Shown: positions 22,850 through 31,166 of the stretch, piece after piece
Numbering within the stretch: position 1 is the first letter of the stretch
How the letters are laid out: the number at the start of each line of letters is the position of its first letter
Source of the DNA: Favolaschia claudopus
Taxonomy: Eukaryota > Basidiomycota > Agaricomycetes > Agaricales > Mycenaceae
Direction: 5' to 3'
DNA length: 64,000 nt
Assembly: GCA_037176885.1 (NCBI GenBank)
Contig: JAWWNJ010000228.1
Coordinates: forward strand, 62,001-126,000
Translations under genes and position numbers: made by a program
The notes under the pieces: generated by a model
What the model saw: only the letters and a program-made list of their open reading frames with translations
Told to the model about the DNA's origin: nothing
Database searches by the model: none

Positions 22850-23465
22850 CCGCATTAGAACAAAACAAGCCACAGCACCTGGAAATACCAATGCACGGCT
22901 CGCAGTGGCCCACAACGGAGCATGCGAACGAAATGCTAACACTGCAGCACGGTATGCATGCAGCTGAAATAATCCCGCATCCGGAAATACGGGTGTACGG
23001 GTCGCAGTGGCCCGCAACGGAGCATGTGAACGAAGTAATAGTACTGGAAATTCCAGCGTACGGGTCGCAGCGGCCCACAGCGGAGCATGAAAACAGAATA
23101 AGCACTGCAGCACAGCGGCATGCAGGCGAAATAAACACTGCAGCGCAGCGGCATGCAGGCGAAATAGGCACTACGACACAGCGGTACGCAGGCAAATAAT
23201 ACCGCGCCTGGAAATTCCAGCGTACGGGTCGCAGCGGCCCACAGCGGAGCATGCGAACAGAATAAGCACTGCAGCACAGCGGCGTACAGGCGAAATAGAC
23301 ACTGCAGCACAGCGGCATGCAGGCGAAATAGGCACTACGACACAGCGGTACGCAGGCGAATAATGCTGCACCCGGAAATTCCGGCGTACAGGTTGCAGCG
23401 GCCCGCAACGGAGCATGCAAACGAGATGTTGAGCACTGCAGCATGCCAATTGCAGCATACATACA
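22850..23465 (+). repeat. Minisatellite built on GCAGCGGCCCRCA and GCATGCAGGCGAAATA
   Basis: A higher-order repeat: blocks ending GGAAATTCCAGCGTACGGGT then CGCAGCGGCCCACAGCGGAG alternate with ACTGCAGCACAGCGGCATGC units. It keeps long frames open on the minus strand, giving Cys-rich repetitive translations that are an artefact of the repeat. Confidence 0.75.
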
Positions 23466-23549
23466 GGCCAGAATCTTCGCAACTCGAACCTGAACACAAG
23501 ACCACAGCAAAAGAACATTTGGATGCAATGGATAACACACCGAAAATAT

Positions 23550-23850
23550 GATACTGGGTTGGGGGCACAAAGGCACAGAGTGACTACAGCACACAGACAC
23601 AGAACAATATGGCACGGAGGCACGAGATAAATTGGTGCAAAGGCACACAAAATCAATCGGTGCAAAGGCACACGACATAAATTGGTGCAAAGGCACACGA
23701 AATGAATCTATGCAAAGGCGCAAATTAATGGCGCAAAGGCGCACGAAATAAATTTATGCAAAGGCATAAATTAATGGCGCAAAGGCGCACGAAATGATTC
23801 GGCACAAAGGTGCGAATGTCATGGCACAAAGGCACGAAATAGAGCCGATA
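23550..23850 (+). repeat. Minisatellite, ~28-bp GGTGCAAAGGCACACGAAAT unit
   Basis: About ten imperfect tandem units of GGYGCAAAGGCACACGAAAT plus AAATT, grading into GCGCAAAGGCGCACGAAAT variants. Each unit contains a small inverted repeat (GTGC...GCAC). Non-coding. Confidence 0.75.
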
Positions 23851-24454
23851 TAATCGACAACAAAATGCTTGAAGCAATCCCTGAAGAGATGACAGTACCA
23901 GGAAACTAAAGAAAATAAGAGATCGCTCACATTGTCTGCTATATTGGCATGAATACCGCAAGGGTTTCATCTCCGAGTTTGCCATTCAGATGTCGAGAGG
24001 GGAAGCTTCGGCAGCGCAGGCGCAAAGATGATGGGAATAGGAGTGCCTTGATTACATGCTTGCTTGCGAGAACTTGAGCAACAGGTAAGGATTGGGAGCG
24101 GCCACAAGCCACAAGAGCGAAGTCCAAAAGACATTAGAATGCAATGTACCGGGAAGCCTGAAGACGGTGGCAGAGGACGCAAGTCTTGAAGGAATAGGGG
24201 CCAGAGAGATTCCCGGGCTTTGAGACAAGCAGGATTGGAAGCTCCCGCATTGGAACCACAGAGATCCAAAGAGAAGGGACAAGGGACCCAAGACAACGCA
24301 GTTCCAAACCCGAGAAAGCGCTATGAGAGCGAAAGGAAAGAGAGTCGCTCAACGATCAATGATCGGCATCTTTCCTTCTCGCTCTCTTAGCTAGCCGGCT
24401 ATGTGCTCTAGCTCGCGGTGCTCGCTTTGAGCACACGCTGTCATTCGGCGGTAC

Positions 24455-24601
24455 CGGTGTTGTGGCAAGAGAGTGTGATCATCGCGCACACGTGATCCAA
24501 TTGTTTTTCCCTGTTTGACAGCTGTCACATTGTTTTAATCCGAACCACCACAACGACGCTCTCAACTCTGCTTTCTCTGCATACAACTCATTCTCTACAT
24601 C
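24455..24601 (+). promoter_or_regulatory. Tc1 5' region acting as leader of a chimeric gene
   Basis: The segment matches, in order, the upstream region of the Tc1 transposase at 47507-47830 (minus strand): GTGTGATCATCGCGCACACG, AATCCGAACCACCACAACGA and CTCATTCTCTACATCATG against the corresponding Tc1 words. It lacks the small element nested in the Tc1 leader at 47532-47715. Confidence 0.65.
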
Positions 24602-25444
24602 ATGTGCGACACCTCTGCCACGAAGAAATCAGCTATTGTCGCGCTGAAGGAGGCTGGCTGGTCGAATCGGGACGTGGCAGAAAAGGAAAATGTTGCGCCC
24701 TCTACCGTCTTCAAAAGTTTCACTCCCCGTATCACACGCCTCGGGATTCACGGGGTGCACGACGAGGCTCAGTCATCTGCGAACGTCGCCTTCAATCTCG
24801 AGTCCGTCCAAATTTCCGCCCTTCGAATTGCCAATATGCCACTTCGGCCAGGTTCGTATTGGATTCTGGACCCATTGTGTCCTTTTGAATTTGGTTCCGT
24901 CCGTGAGCTCGTACTTGGGGCGAACATGGTCGCCGTTGGAGATAGCGAGTACGCAGCGATGTTGGCCGCAATTTTAGACCGAGTGCGGAACAATCTTGAG
25001 GAATTGATAGTTCAGGATCAGCGTGCGCTTATATTCTCAATCGCAATCACTATGGCTCTAACAACAGACGTGGATTTTCTAGAGTATATGACCTCCTTGG
25101 TCTCCTTGGCCAATCTTCACTCCCTGAGGGCACTCTGCATAAACATAAACAACAGGCATCTCCTAGAACTTCTGCTGCCTCTCCTTCCATCACCATCCCT
25201 TCGGGATCTCAGCCTCATCATTCACTACGACGAACAGTCCATTGAATTCTCCCCAATACTCAGGCTCTCATCTGTTATGACGACCAACGCGCTCCCAGTT
25301 CTTCGAAATATCAACCTTGTTTTCATTGGCATCGACAGCTTGGATGCTGAGACTACGAAGGGCATTCAGGGAGCGCTGATCAGTTGGATGAATGCGGGAA
25401 AGTTGCCCATAAATTGTGTTGTTTCCGAAAGAAGGCCTAGGTAG
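24602..25444 (+). CDS. Tc1 transposase N-terminus fused to LRR-like protein
   Basis: 280 codons, one open frame. Residues 1-36 match the N-terminus of the Tc1 transposases at 47506 and 50614 (30 of 36 identical, including AIVALKEAG and VAEKENVAPSTV), the first part of the DNA-binding helix-turn-helix. After codon 36 the sequence switches to an unrelated protein with leucine-rich segments (SVRELVLG, LHSLRALCININ, SPSLRDLSLIIH), as in the LRR tails of agaricomycete F-box proteins. The DDE core and the F-box are absent. The fusion is in frame, and the start codon and leader come from Tc1. It could be an expressed chimeric gene or an unexpressed capture; the long frame without stops favours some constraint or recent origin. 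LRR assignment is by pattern only. Confidence 0.6.
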   Translation: MCDTSATKKSAIVALKEAGWSNRDVAEKENVAPSTVFKSFTPRITRLGIHGVHDEAQSSANVAFNLESVQISALRIANMPLRPGSYWILDPLCPFEFGSVRELVLGANMVAVGDSEYAAMLAAILDRVRNNLEELIVQDQRALIFSIAITMALTTDVDFLEYMTSLVSLANLHSLRALCININNRHLLELLLPLLPSPSLRDLSLIIHYDEQSIEFSPILRLSSVMTTNALPVLRNINLVFIGIDSLDAETTKGIQGALISWMNAGKLPINCVVSERRPR

Positions 25445-26077
25445 ATGTCATTGTTTTTTCAAAAAGATCTTGTTTTGCTCCTTGCTTCGTTAGTTCTGTC
25501 TGGGCTAATCAAAACGTGCTTGAGGGCGCCCATTTCACAAAACTGTAGCTTACCCTTTTCTATGGATGGCGCGCCTCGCGTAACGCGCCTGGGGATGGCT
25601 TCCCCCACAAACGGCATACATATTCCTGGATGGACCATATCCTCGGGGGTGGCAATGTTGAATGTGCATGCCCATACGGCTCAAAATTCGAGGCATCAAG
25701 TGCCGCTGGTCCCTTGTTTTGGCCCTTGCTCGCAAGTCACGGCCCTGTCTAGTCTCGTAACAAGACTTTATATGCTCTTTTGAAGATAGTCGTTCAAATG
25801 TATATACAGTGCCACCCGCCACCTTTTCGGCACACCTTCTGTGGGAGATTGAGCCATTATTTTCTATGATGGAGATGTTTTTTGGAAGGAAACCGACGAA
25901 AAGAATACGATTGGCGTTGAGTTTGGTATTTTTCCCACGGTTACATCATTTCGGTCATTTTTTTCGACCTTTTTGTCACTTTCCCTGAACTTTTCACTGC
26001 TTTTCCCCTGCTTTTTTACCCTGTTTTTGACTCCCGGCGGCTTGAACGTGTTGTACTTCACAGCAAAATGCACAATA
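25445..26077. other. No recognised feature
   Basis: Downstream of the chimeric gene. No Tc1 3' end, poly(A)-like tract or other gene was recognised. Confidence 0.3.
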
Positions 26078-26362
26078 CCGTACAATTTCATTCAATTCGA
26101 AAGTCACGCGTCACGCACCCCGCTGTCGATTCGAATTCTGGGGGTTTGTAACGCGTCACTCGGGCCTCCGTCGAACGGCCAATCCGTCACGCCGACCCAA
26201 ATGCCCCCAAAAATTGGGCAAAAACAGCGAATTTTGGTGTTGAAATTTTTTCTTTCGAAATTTTGCGGTGCGTCACGCAAATTTTCGGTCGTGTCGAATT
26301 GTCGGATTGGTTCGGCGGGGTCACGCGTCACACCCCCTGTCGATTTGAATGAAATTGTACGG
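26078..26362. mobile_element. 285-bp MITE with internal GTCACGCGTCAC words
   Basis: 23-bp inverted repeats (CCGTACAATTTCATTCAATT...) with one mismatch and TA on both sides (26076-26077, 26363-26364). It contains two GTCACGCGTCAC copies and one near copy. A related right end is visible at 18728-18770. Confidence 0.7.
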
Positions 26363-26364
26363 TA

Positions 26365-27449
26365 CCCTTGCGGTACCCTTGGTCCGAGGCCCTAGACACC
26401 GGGTATCTGCATGTGGCTGTGCAATCGGTCATTTTTTTGGGCCCGAAAACTGAGAATTGATGCTACATGTTAGCCATTTACAAGTTGGATAGCTACAATC
26501 AAACTGAGTCGTTTGCCGCAGTTTTCGAGGCAAATCAAGTTTTTTTCCGGCCCGTGAATCATTTTCAAGTTTGGAACTTTCCCACGCCTAATCGGGTAGT
26601 CGAGAGGTGATGGATGGCACTGTAATCTTGGATTTGTCGGGGGGTCACGCTGAGGAGCGACATCCATCAATGATGAACAGGCCGGCATGGATGACGGCTT
26701 CCCGTTTAGAAATATCCACTCAAAAAGGAAGTACGTCCGAGACGCATTCACTTTGCAACCAACTCACGTCCCCTCGCGTTATTCGTTATTAAGTACCATG
26801 TCCGGGGAGAATCATTAAGCTTGACACATCTTCGCCGCAGTTGGATGAATTTGCAGTTGTGCTCCATCCATTGCACTGAATTTTGAGGGTGCGAGGTCGT
26901 CTGAACGAGCGAATGTGATTCCATGTTGAGTATTATGCGTAGATTAGGGTAGCAGAGACAAGAGGGAGTCCATAGAGTGAGCTACAAGACGAAGCTCTGA
27001 AAATACGGAGGTACTTCCTTATTGAGCGGATATTGCCCAAACGGGAAGCCGTCATCACGCGCCACTCACTGGGGCGTGGTAACCACAGGACTACAATTTT
27101 GGCTGCTCGGACGTCGGATCTTGACAAATTATGTCAGCGGATTAGTCGGCAATGCTGGTCCCCCCACGGCTCTGAAGCCTCGGCTTGAGCGGAAACCTAC
27201 AAGATGACACAGAAAGCCTTGCCGAAGCTAGATTCAGGGAAAATGTCATGTTTACATATATTTATTTCAACCACCGAGGGCTATGGGTTATGAGGGGTTC
27301 GACTATAGTATTTGAGGACATTCGACTTCTGAACCATCATACGAGTCTGTTCATTCGGGGAATGTACAGATTGCCTTTGTCGGAATAAAGCTCTTTGTTC
27401 CCTCTATTGAAACAGTGCTTTGAAGACCCTATGTTGTTATTTAGATAGC
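26365..27449. other. No recognised feature
   Basis: No gene, matching repeat or element ends recognised. Confidence 0.3.
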
Positions 27450-27591
27450 TGCATACTCTGCGACGATCTTCTCAAGTCTTCCAAAATTGCAGAGCTTGAC
27501 ATTTATAGGAAATGCACCTCGCGAAGATTTACTTGACGCTTTGACGTTACCTAATATCGTGCGTCAACTCAATCTACATGGCATCTGGTAA
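27450..27591 (+). pseudogene. LRR-type fragment
   Basis: A short frame ending in a stop at 27589-27591 reads SSLPKLQSLTFIGNAP followed by LTLPNIVRQLNLHGIW, the spacing and leucine pattern of LRR tails in fungal F-box proteins. No start, F-box or upstream exon could be joined to it. Low certainty. Confidence 0.35.
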
Positions 27592-28055
27592 TTGGTTTGT
27601 CACCTGAACAAGTGGTCCATGACTGACGCAAGGCTAATACCTAATCCATGGCACACTGTGTCGGCCCTTGTGGATCGGTCCAATTGTCAGTTAAGAGAAG
27701 TGCAAAATGAAAAATTTTGGGCAACTTACCCCATTACCATAATTCGAGTGCAGTGACTTTTTTTAAAAAGTTTACAGCCGTTTCGGAAAAAGAATACGGG
27801 TTCTGATTGATTTTCGTTTTCGAAATCTGCTTACCTGTGTTTAGTCCCGCGTCCTCGGCTCCACCCTTGCCTAATCAGCTATTCGTCTCTTTCAGCGCAT
27901 TCTCTTGCCAGACAGTGAGTTGGTGAGGCTCCCTGAACCTTTGTGAATACATCAGAGCTCCAATCTGACCTCCAGCAGGGCTCAAATGCGTGCTTGAGCC
28001 CGGTTGTTTACACCGACAAGCTCACGGCAGTTGTGGAGACTTGTGGAGTCAACGG

Positions 28056-28313
28056 TGTTGAGAATAATAGGGTTAGAACTGGACACCTGGAGAAGGTTCC
28101 AGATATTTGTTGACCTCATTATAGTTTTCCGTTGAACTTACATGTAGCAGGTAGAATATTCTAGAATACTTTGTGTATTTAGTATATAAGCCGAACAAAT
28201 GTTAGCGTTGGGCATCCGTTTGCCCTAACGCACCAATCCCTAACCGGACTGCGATTGCAAACAATTTCTTGTTTTGTGCTTGACGCGCGCCTCTCGCTCC
28301 TCGATCACCAACA
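28056..28313. mobile_element. Solo LTR, copia type, TGTTG...CAACA
   Basis: The 258-bp segment starts TGTTGAGAATAATAGGG, ends CACCAACA and is flanked by the 5-bp direct repeat AACGG (28051-28055 and 28314-28318). Short inverted TGTTG/CAACA ends plus a 5-bp duplication define an LTR; no internal retrotransposon sequence remains, so it is a solo LTR left by recombination. It has a TATA-like box (TATATAAG). Confidence 0.8.
28090..28190 (+). promoter_or_regulatory. Heat-shock-element-like boxes and TATA in the LTR
   Basis: GAAggTTCcaGA at about 28092-28104 and GAAtaTTCtaGAA at 28154-28166 fit the alternating GAA/TTC pentamer rule for heat-shock factor sites; the second is a perfect three-unit site. 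TATATAAG at about 28183-28190 lies 17 bp downstream. Confidence 0.5.
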
Positions 28314-28318
28314 AACGG

Positions 28319-29065
28319 AAGGAGGGCAGCAAGCCCAGACATAAGCTTCCCGCTCTTGCACAAATGCACGAGTACCCAGAGGAAGCAGATGAAGAGGTAT
28401 AGTTGGCTACAGCCTGCACAATAGGAGAATCCTTCGAAGGAAGGGGGTGGCAACTGTAGCAGCTCGACGAGCTGCCAGCAACGAGTTGCCCCGCCACCCA
28501 ATCTCCATGCAGACTGCAGGCGCTCAGAAGTCCCTAGGCACCGGCGGACACCCCTAAGGACGGGGAGGCCGGGGAGATATGGACTTGAGCAACCTTGCAA
28601 CTCTCGACAGTGCTCCCTCCAAGCCACACCCACGAAGGCAAGAGGAAAGGAAACTCACCGGTCAAGAGGGGGAGTGAGACTCGAGGCCAGACGACACAGG
28701 AACAGACCCAAGGTCACAGAGGGAGAGGGAAAGGAGTAGTCGAAGTGCCAGTGTGAGCCAGTGACGAGCAGTGGCATCTGGCACGAGCCTAAACGGCAGT
28801 TGGCCACACACAAGAAGAGGAGAAGTCGACGAGAGGTGGCAAATGCCGAGGAGGGGGTCCATGGGATGCAGGAGGGAAAGGGAAGAAGACTTTCAGTGGT
28901 AGACACACACACCATACTTGTGTTGCAGTTCCAAAACCCAAATCCTACATCAAGCCATGGGGCAGAGGCTACTCAGCGACCTCCATGCCCAAAGAATGCA
29001 CCAAGATGGTCTGCTACTCTTGTGAGGACAGAGGAGGAGGGAATAGGGTCCGCTATTGGTGACTC
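28319..29065. other. Mostly unrecognised; possible gypsy tail at the right
   Basis: No gene recognised over 28319-28900. The last part (28920-29045) may be the end of a gypsy polyprotein followed by a purine-rich tract, because a TGTCAGAATATG LTR-like start follows at 29066. Weak. Confidence 0.3.
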
Positions 29066-29809
29066 TGTCAGAATATGAATTATTCCGGGTAGCCGCCCCG
29101 CCGCTCCGGCCCTTGATAGATATCTGATAGTTATCATACAGCCTTGTTCTTACATATAAACCGTGCTCGTCTGTCCACCACCCTCAGTCTTTCATCCCAC
29201 ATTGCGGGAGACTGAGGGTGAGTTCTCTATCTATCTACCTACTTGTACTGTACTATTTCGATCAATTCGCCTGTCACGCGTCACAGGGACCTGAATTGAC
29301 GAAATTTTTCGTGCATGTCACAGGTCACCGCGCCGATTGACGAATGTGACAAAAAAGTCGCAAAATCCCGAAAAAATGGCCGAAAAAGCGTATTTTTCTT
29401 CCTGCGCGCTCAACCGCGCGCAATTTGCGGCCGATTCTTTCACCTGATCGCCGTTGACACGGAACGACGGAAAATGACGGCTAACCCTACCAAATCAAGC
29501 CAACCGAGGCTAGCTATCACTGTCAATCAGGGCACTTTGACGGCAATGCTGCTTAAATGAATAATTAGCAGAAAATCTTCAATTTCTGCCCCGTTTTCAC
29601 TTCTAATAATCTTCTCAAAGGGTGGAGGAAAGTGATTGGTTTTCAAGGCAATAGACGAATATTTTTGCGTGTCACGGTGCTTTTGGTCCATTGACGAATG
29701 TCAAATTTCGTTCCGGTGTGTCACAGGTCACAGGCCGGGCGAATTGACCGAAATAATACAGTATTTACTTACTCATTGTGTAGTTATTGCGCCTTCCGCG
29801 CATTTTCAG
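29066..29809 (+). other. LTR-like promoter, leader exon and intron
   Basis: From 29066 the sequence begins TGTCAGAATATGAATTATTC, like an LTR. TACATATAAACC (about 29152) is TATA-like. Block 29185-29217 is followed by GTGAGT (29218) and, after 566 bp, by TGTAG (29783) and a second block, 29784-29809. Removing the 514-bp MITE at 29248-29761 and one TA leaves a 50-nt intron of ordinary size. The same two blocks are fused without the intron at 31108-31166. A GTATTT, possibly a second donor, follows at 29810. Confidence 0.55.
29248..29761. mobile_element. 514-bp MITE inside the intron
   Basis: Inverted ends CTGTACTATTTCGATCAATT and CTGTATTATTTCGGTCAATT, TA on both sides (29246-29247, 29762-29763). 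It contains GTCACGCGTCAC. The same end motif occurs inside the tandem units at about 45580-45606 and 48688-48714. Confidence 0.7.
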
Positions 29810-29821
29810 GTATTTAATATA

Positions 29822-31105
29822 CTCGTCATCACAGAAAGTAACCGGAAATTGTGCTATTTTGACGCGGTCACGTGTTTTTCTCACGGAACTTGTATCCTAT
29901 ATTGTAGTTTGGTATGTTCCATTTACCCCGTATGAGTTTGAAGAAGATTGCCGTTGTATACGTTGACCAGGAGTCTGCACAAATTCGAGAGTCCCTCGGT
30001 TTGCAGTAGTTTGACTGTGAATAATGCAGAGAATATAACCAAATCCCTGTTTGAGACGCATGTAGGGTGATTGTGGTGTGATATGGTAGTTGTCCAGACT
30101 TAGGGGTACTCTGAGCAGCCTTTTGTATGACCTTCAACCTGCAATATTGGCAAAAAAAGGTGCATGCAAAGATCTTAGCCAGAATTGTTGAAATTGTGGT
30201 TTTGGATCGAAATGAAACTGTTGGAAGGTACACGAATGACGCATAATACTAGTTCAGCGTCTTATCTTGTAGTTACAGACAGTTTGGAAGCAACTGCCCT
30301 TTAAAATATGACTTTCAGCTGTGAAAATGTTGCAGCACGCAAATCTGTTTATGTTTGTTGTGTGCCCTCGGACAAAACTTGCCTAGACTTTGCATTTGCA
30401 CTTATCTTTCCGGTCCAATTCTTGTGCTGTGGAATCATTCCATACATATCTACTACCCAAGAGTATCAAACTCATAACTATGTGCCAAAATCATTGTCCA
30501 ATGCTGCGCTAGGCTCGAATCCAGCCTGTGTATGGAAGCAAGCTTGTCGATACACAGGCTGGTCGATCTGAGTTTGAATTGCCACGTCACACCGAGTTAC
30601 CAAAAAAGGTTATTCCACTAGTTCCTCGCAGCAGCACATTTTCGATGAAATTTCCTAATTCGACAACACAATGAGCATTTCTGAGTGTTATTGTGCACAC
30701 CTGAGCTTGAACCAAGCTGAGATTGTGCCGTGGGCAGGAGTTCTGAACACATTCAGCGACACAGTCCACCACGTGATGCCACGTATCCACTGTACGAAAT
30801 AACCTTTTTTGGTAAGTTGGTGTGACATGGGATTTCAAACTCAGATCGACCGGTCTGTCTATCGACAGCTTGCTCCATAGACAGACGGTCACCGGTCTAA
30901 TGCTGCGCTTTTGTCGAATTGCGCAAAATCACAAGTGCCAAAGTTATTCTCAGTCTACGAGCTGTACTGAATCTTCCTGGCTGAGATGACCAGTGCATGA
31001 GATGTCAGTAGATGCCAAACATTATGTTCATAAAAAATTCACCACAAAAAACTACAAATTTGGCCCAAACCGATCAAATTTCCGGTTACTTTCTGTGATG
31101 ACGAG
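29822..31105. mobile_element. 1284-bp Tc1/mariner-like element, non-autonomous
   Basis: Perfect 29-bp inverted repeats (CTCGTCATCACAGAAAGTAA...) with TA on both sides (29820-29821, 31106-31107). No transposase frame. It carries a nested fold-back element at 30511-30898. Confidence 0.8.
30511..30898. mobile_element. MULE-like fold-back MITE, 11-bp target duplication
   Basis: Inverted arms of about 100 bp (shared words TCTATGG/TGTATGG, GTCGATCTGAGTTTGAA, GTCACACC, TTACCAAAAAAGGTTATT) leave a central loop of about 180 bp. The direct repeat AATGCTGCGCT occurs at 30500-30510 and 30899-30909. Long arms plus a 9-11 bp duplication point to the Mutator superfamily. Confidence 0.7.
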
Positions 31106-31107
31106 TA

Positions 31108-31166
31108 CAGTCTTTCATCCCACATTGCGGGAGACTGAGGTTATTGCGCCTTCCGCGCATTTTCAG
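31108..31166 (+). repeat. Intronless copy of the 29185/29784 leader blocks
   Basis: Positions 31108-31140 equal 29185-29217, and 31141-31166 equal 29784-29809, joined exactly at the GT and AG borders of the 29218-29783 intron. After 31166 the sequence is the reverse strand of a gypsy tail. Confidence 0.7.

Noticed and set aside
22836..23744. A 302-codon Cys-rich open frame on the minus strand
   Set aside because: It is kept open by the minisatellite units; the translation repeats with the DNA period and other frames are equally open.
22850..23850. CRISPR-like array
   Set aside because: Units are directly adjacent with no unique spacers, and the genome is eukaryotic.
30511..30545. tRNA-like B box (GGCTCGAATCC)
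   Set aside because: No A box or cloverleaf fits; the word lies in the arm of the fold-back element. A similar word at 14528 also lacks tRNA structure.
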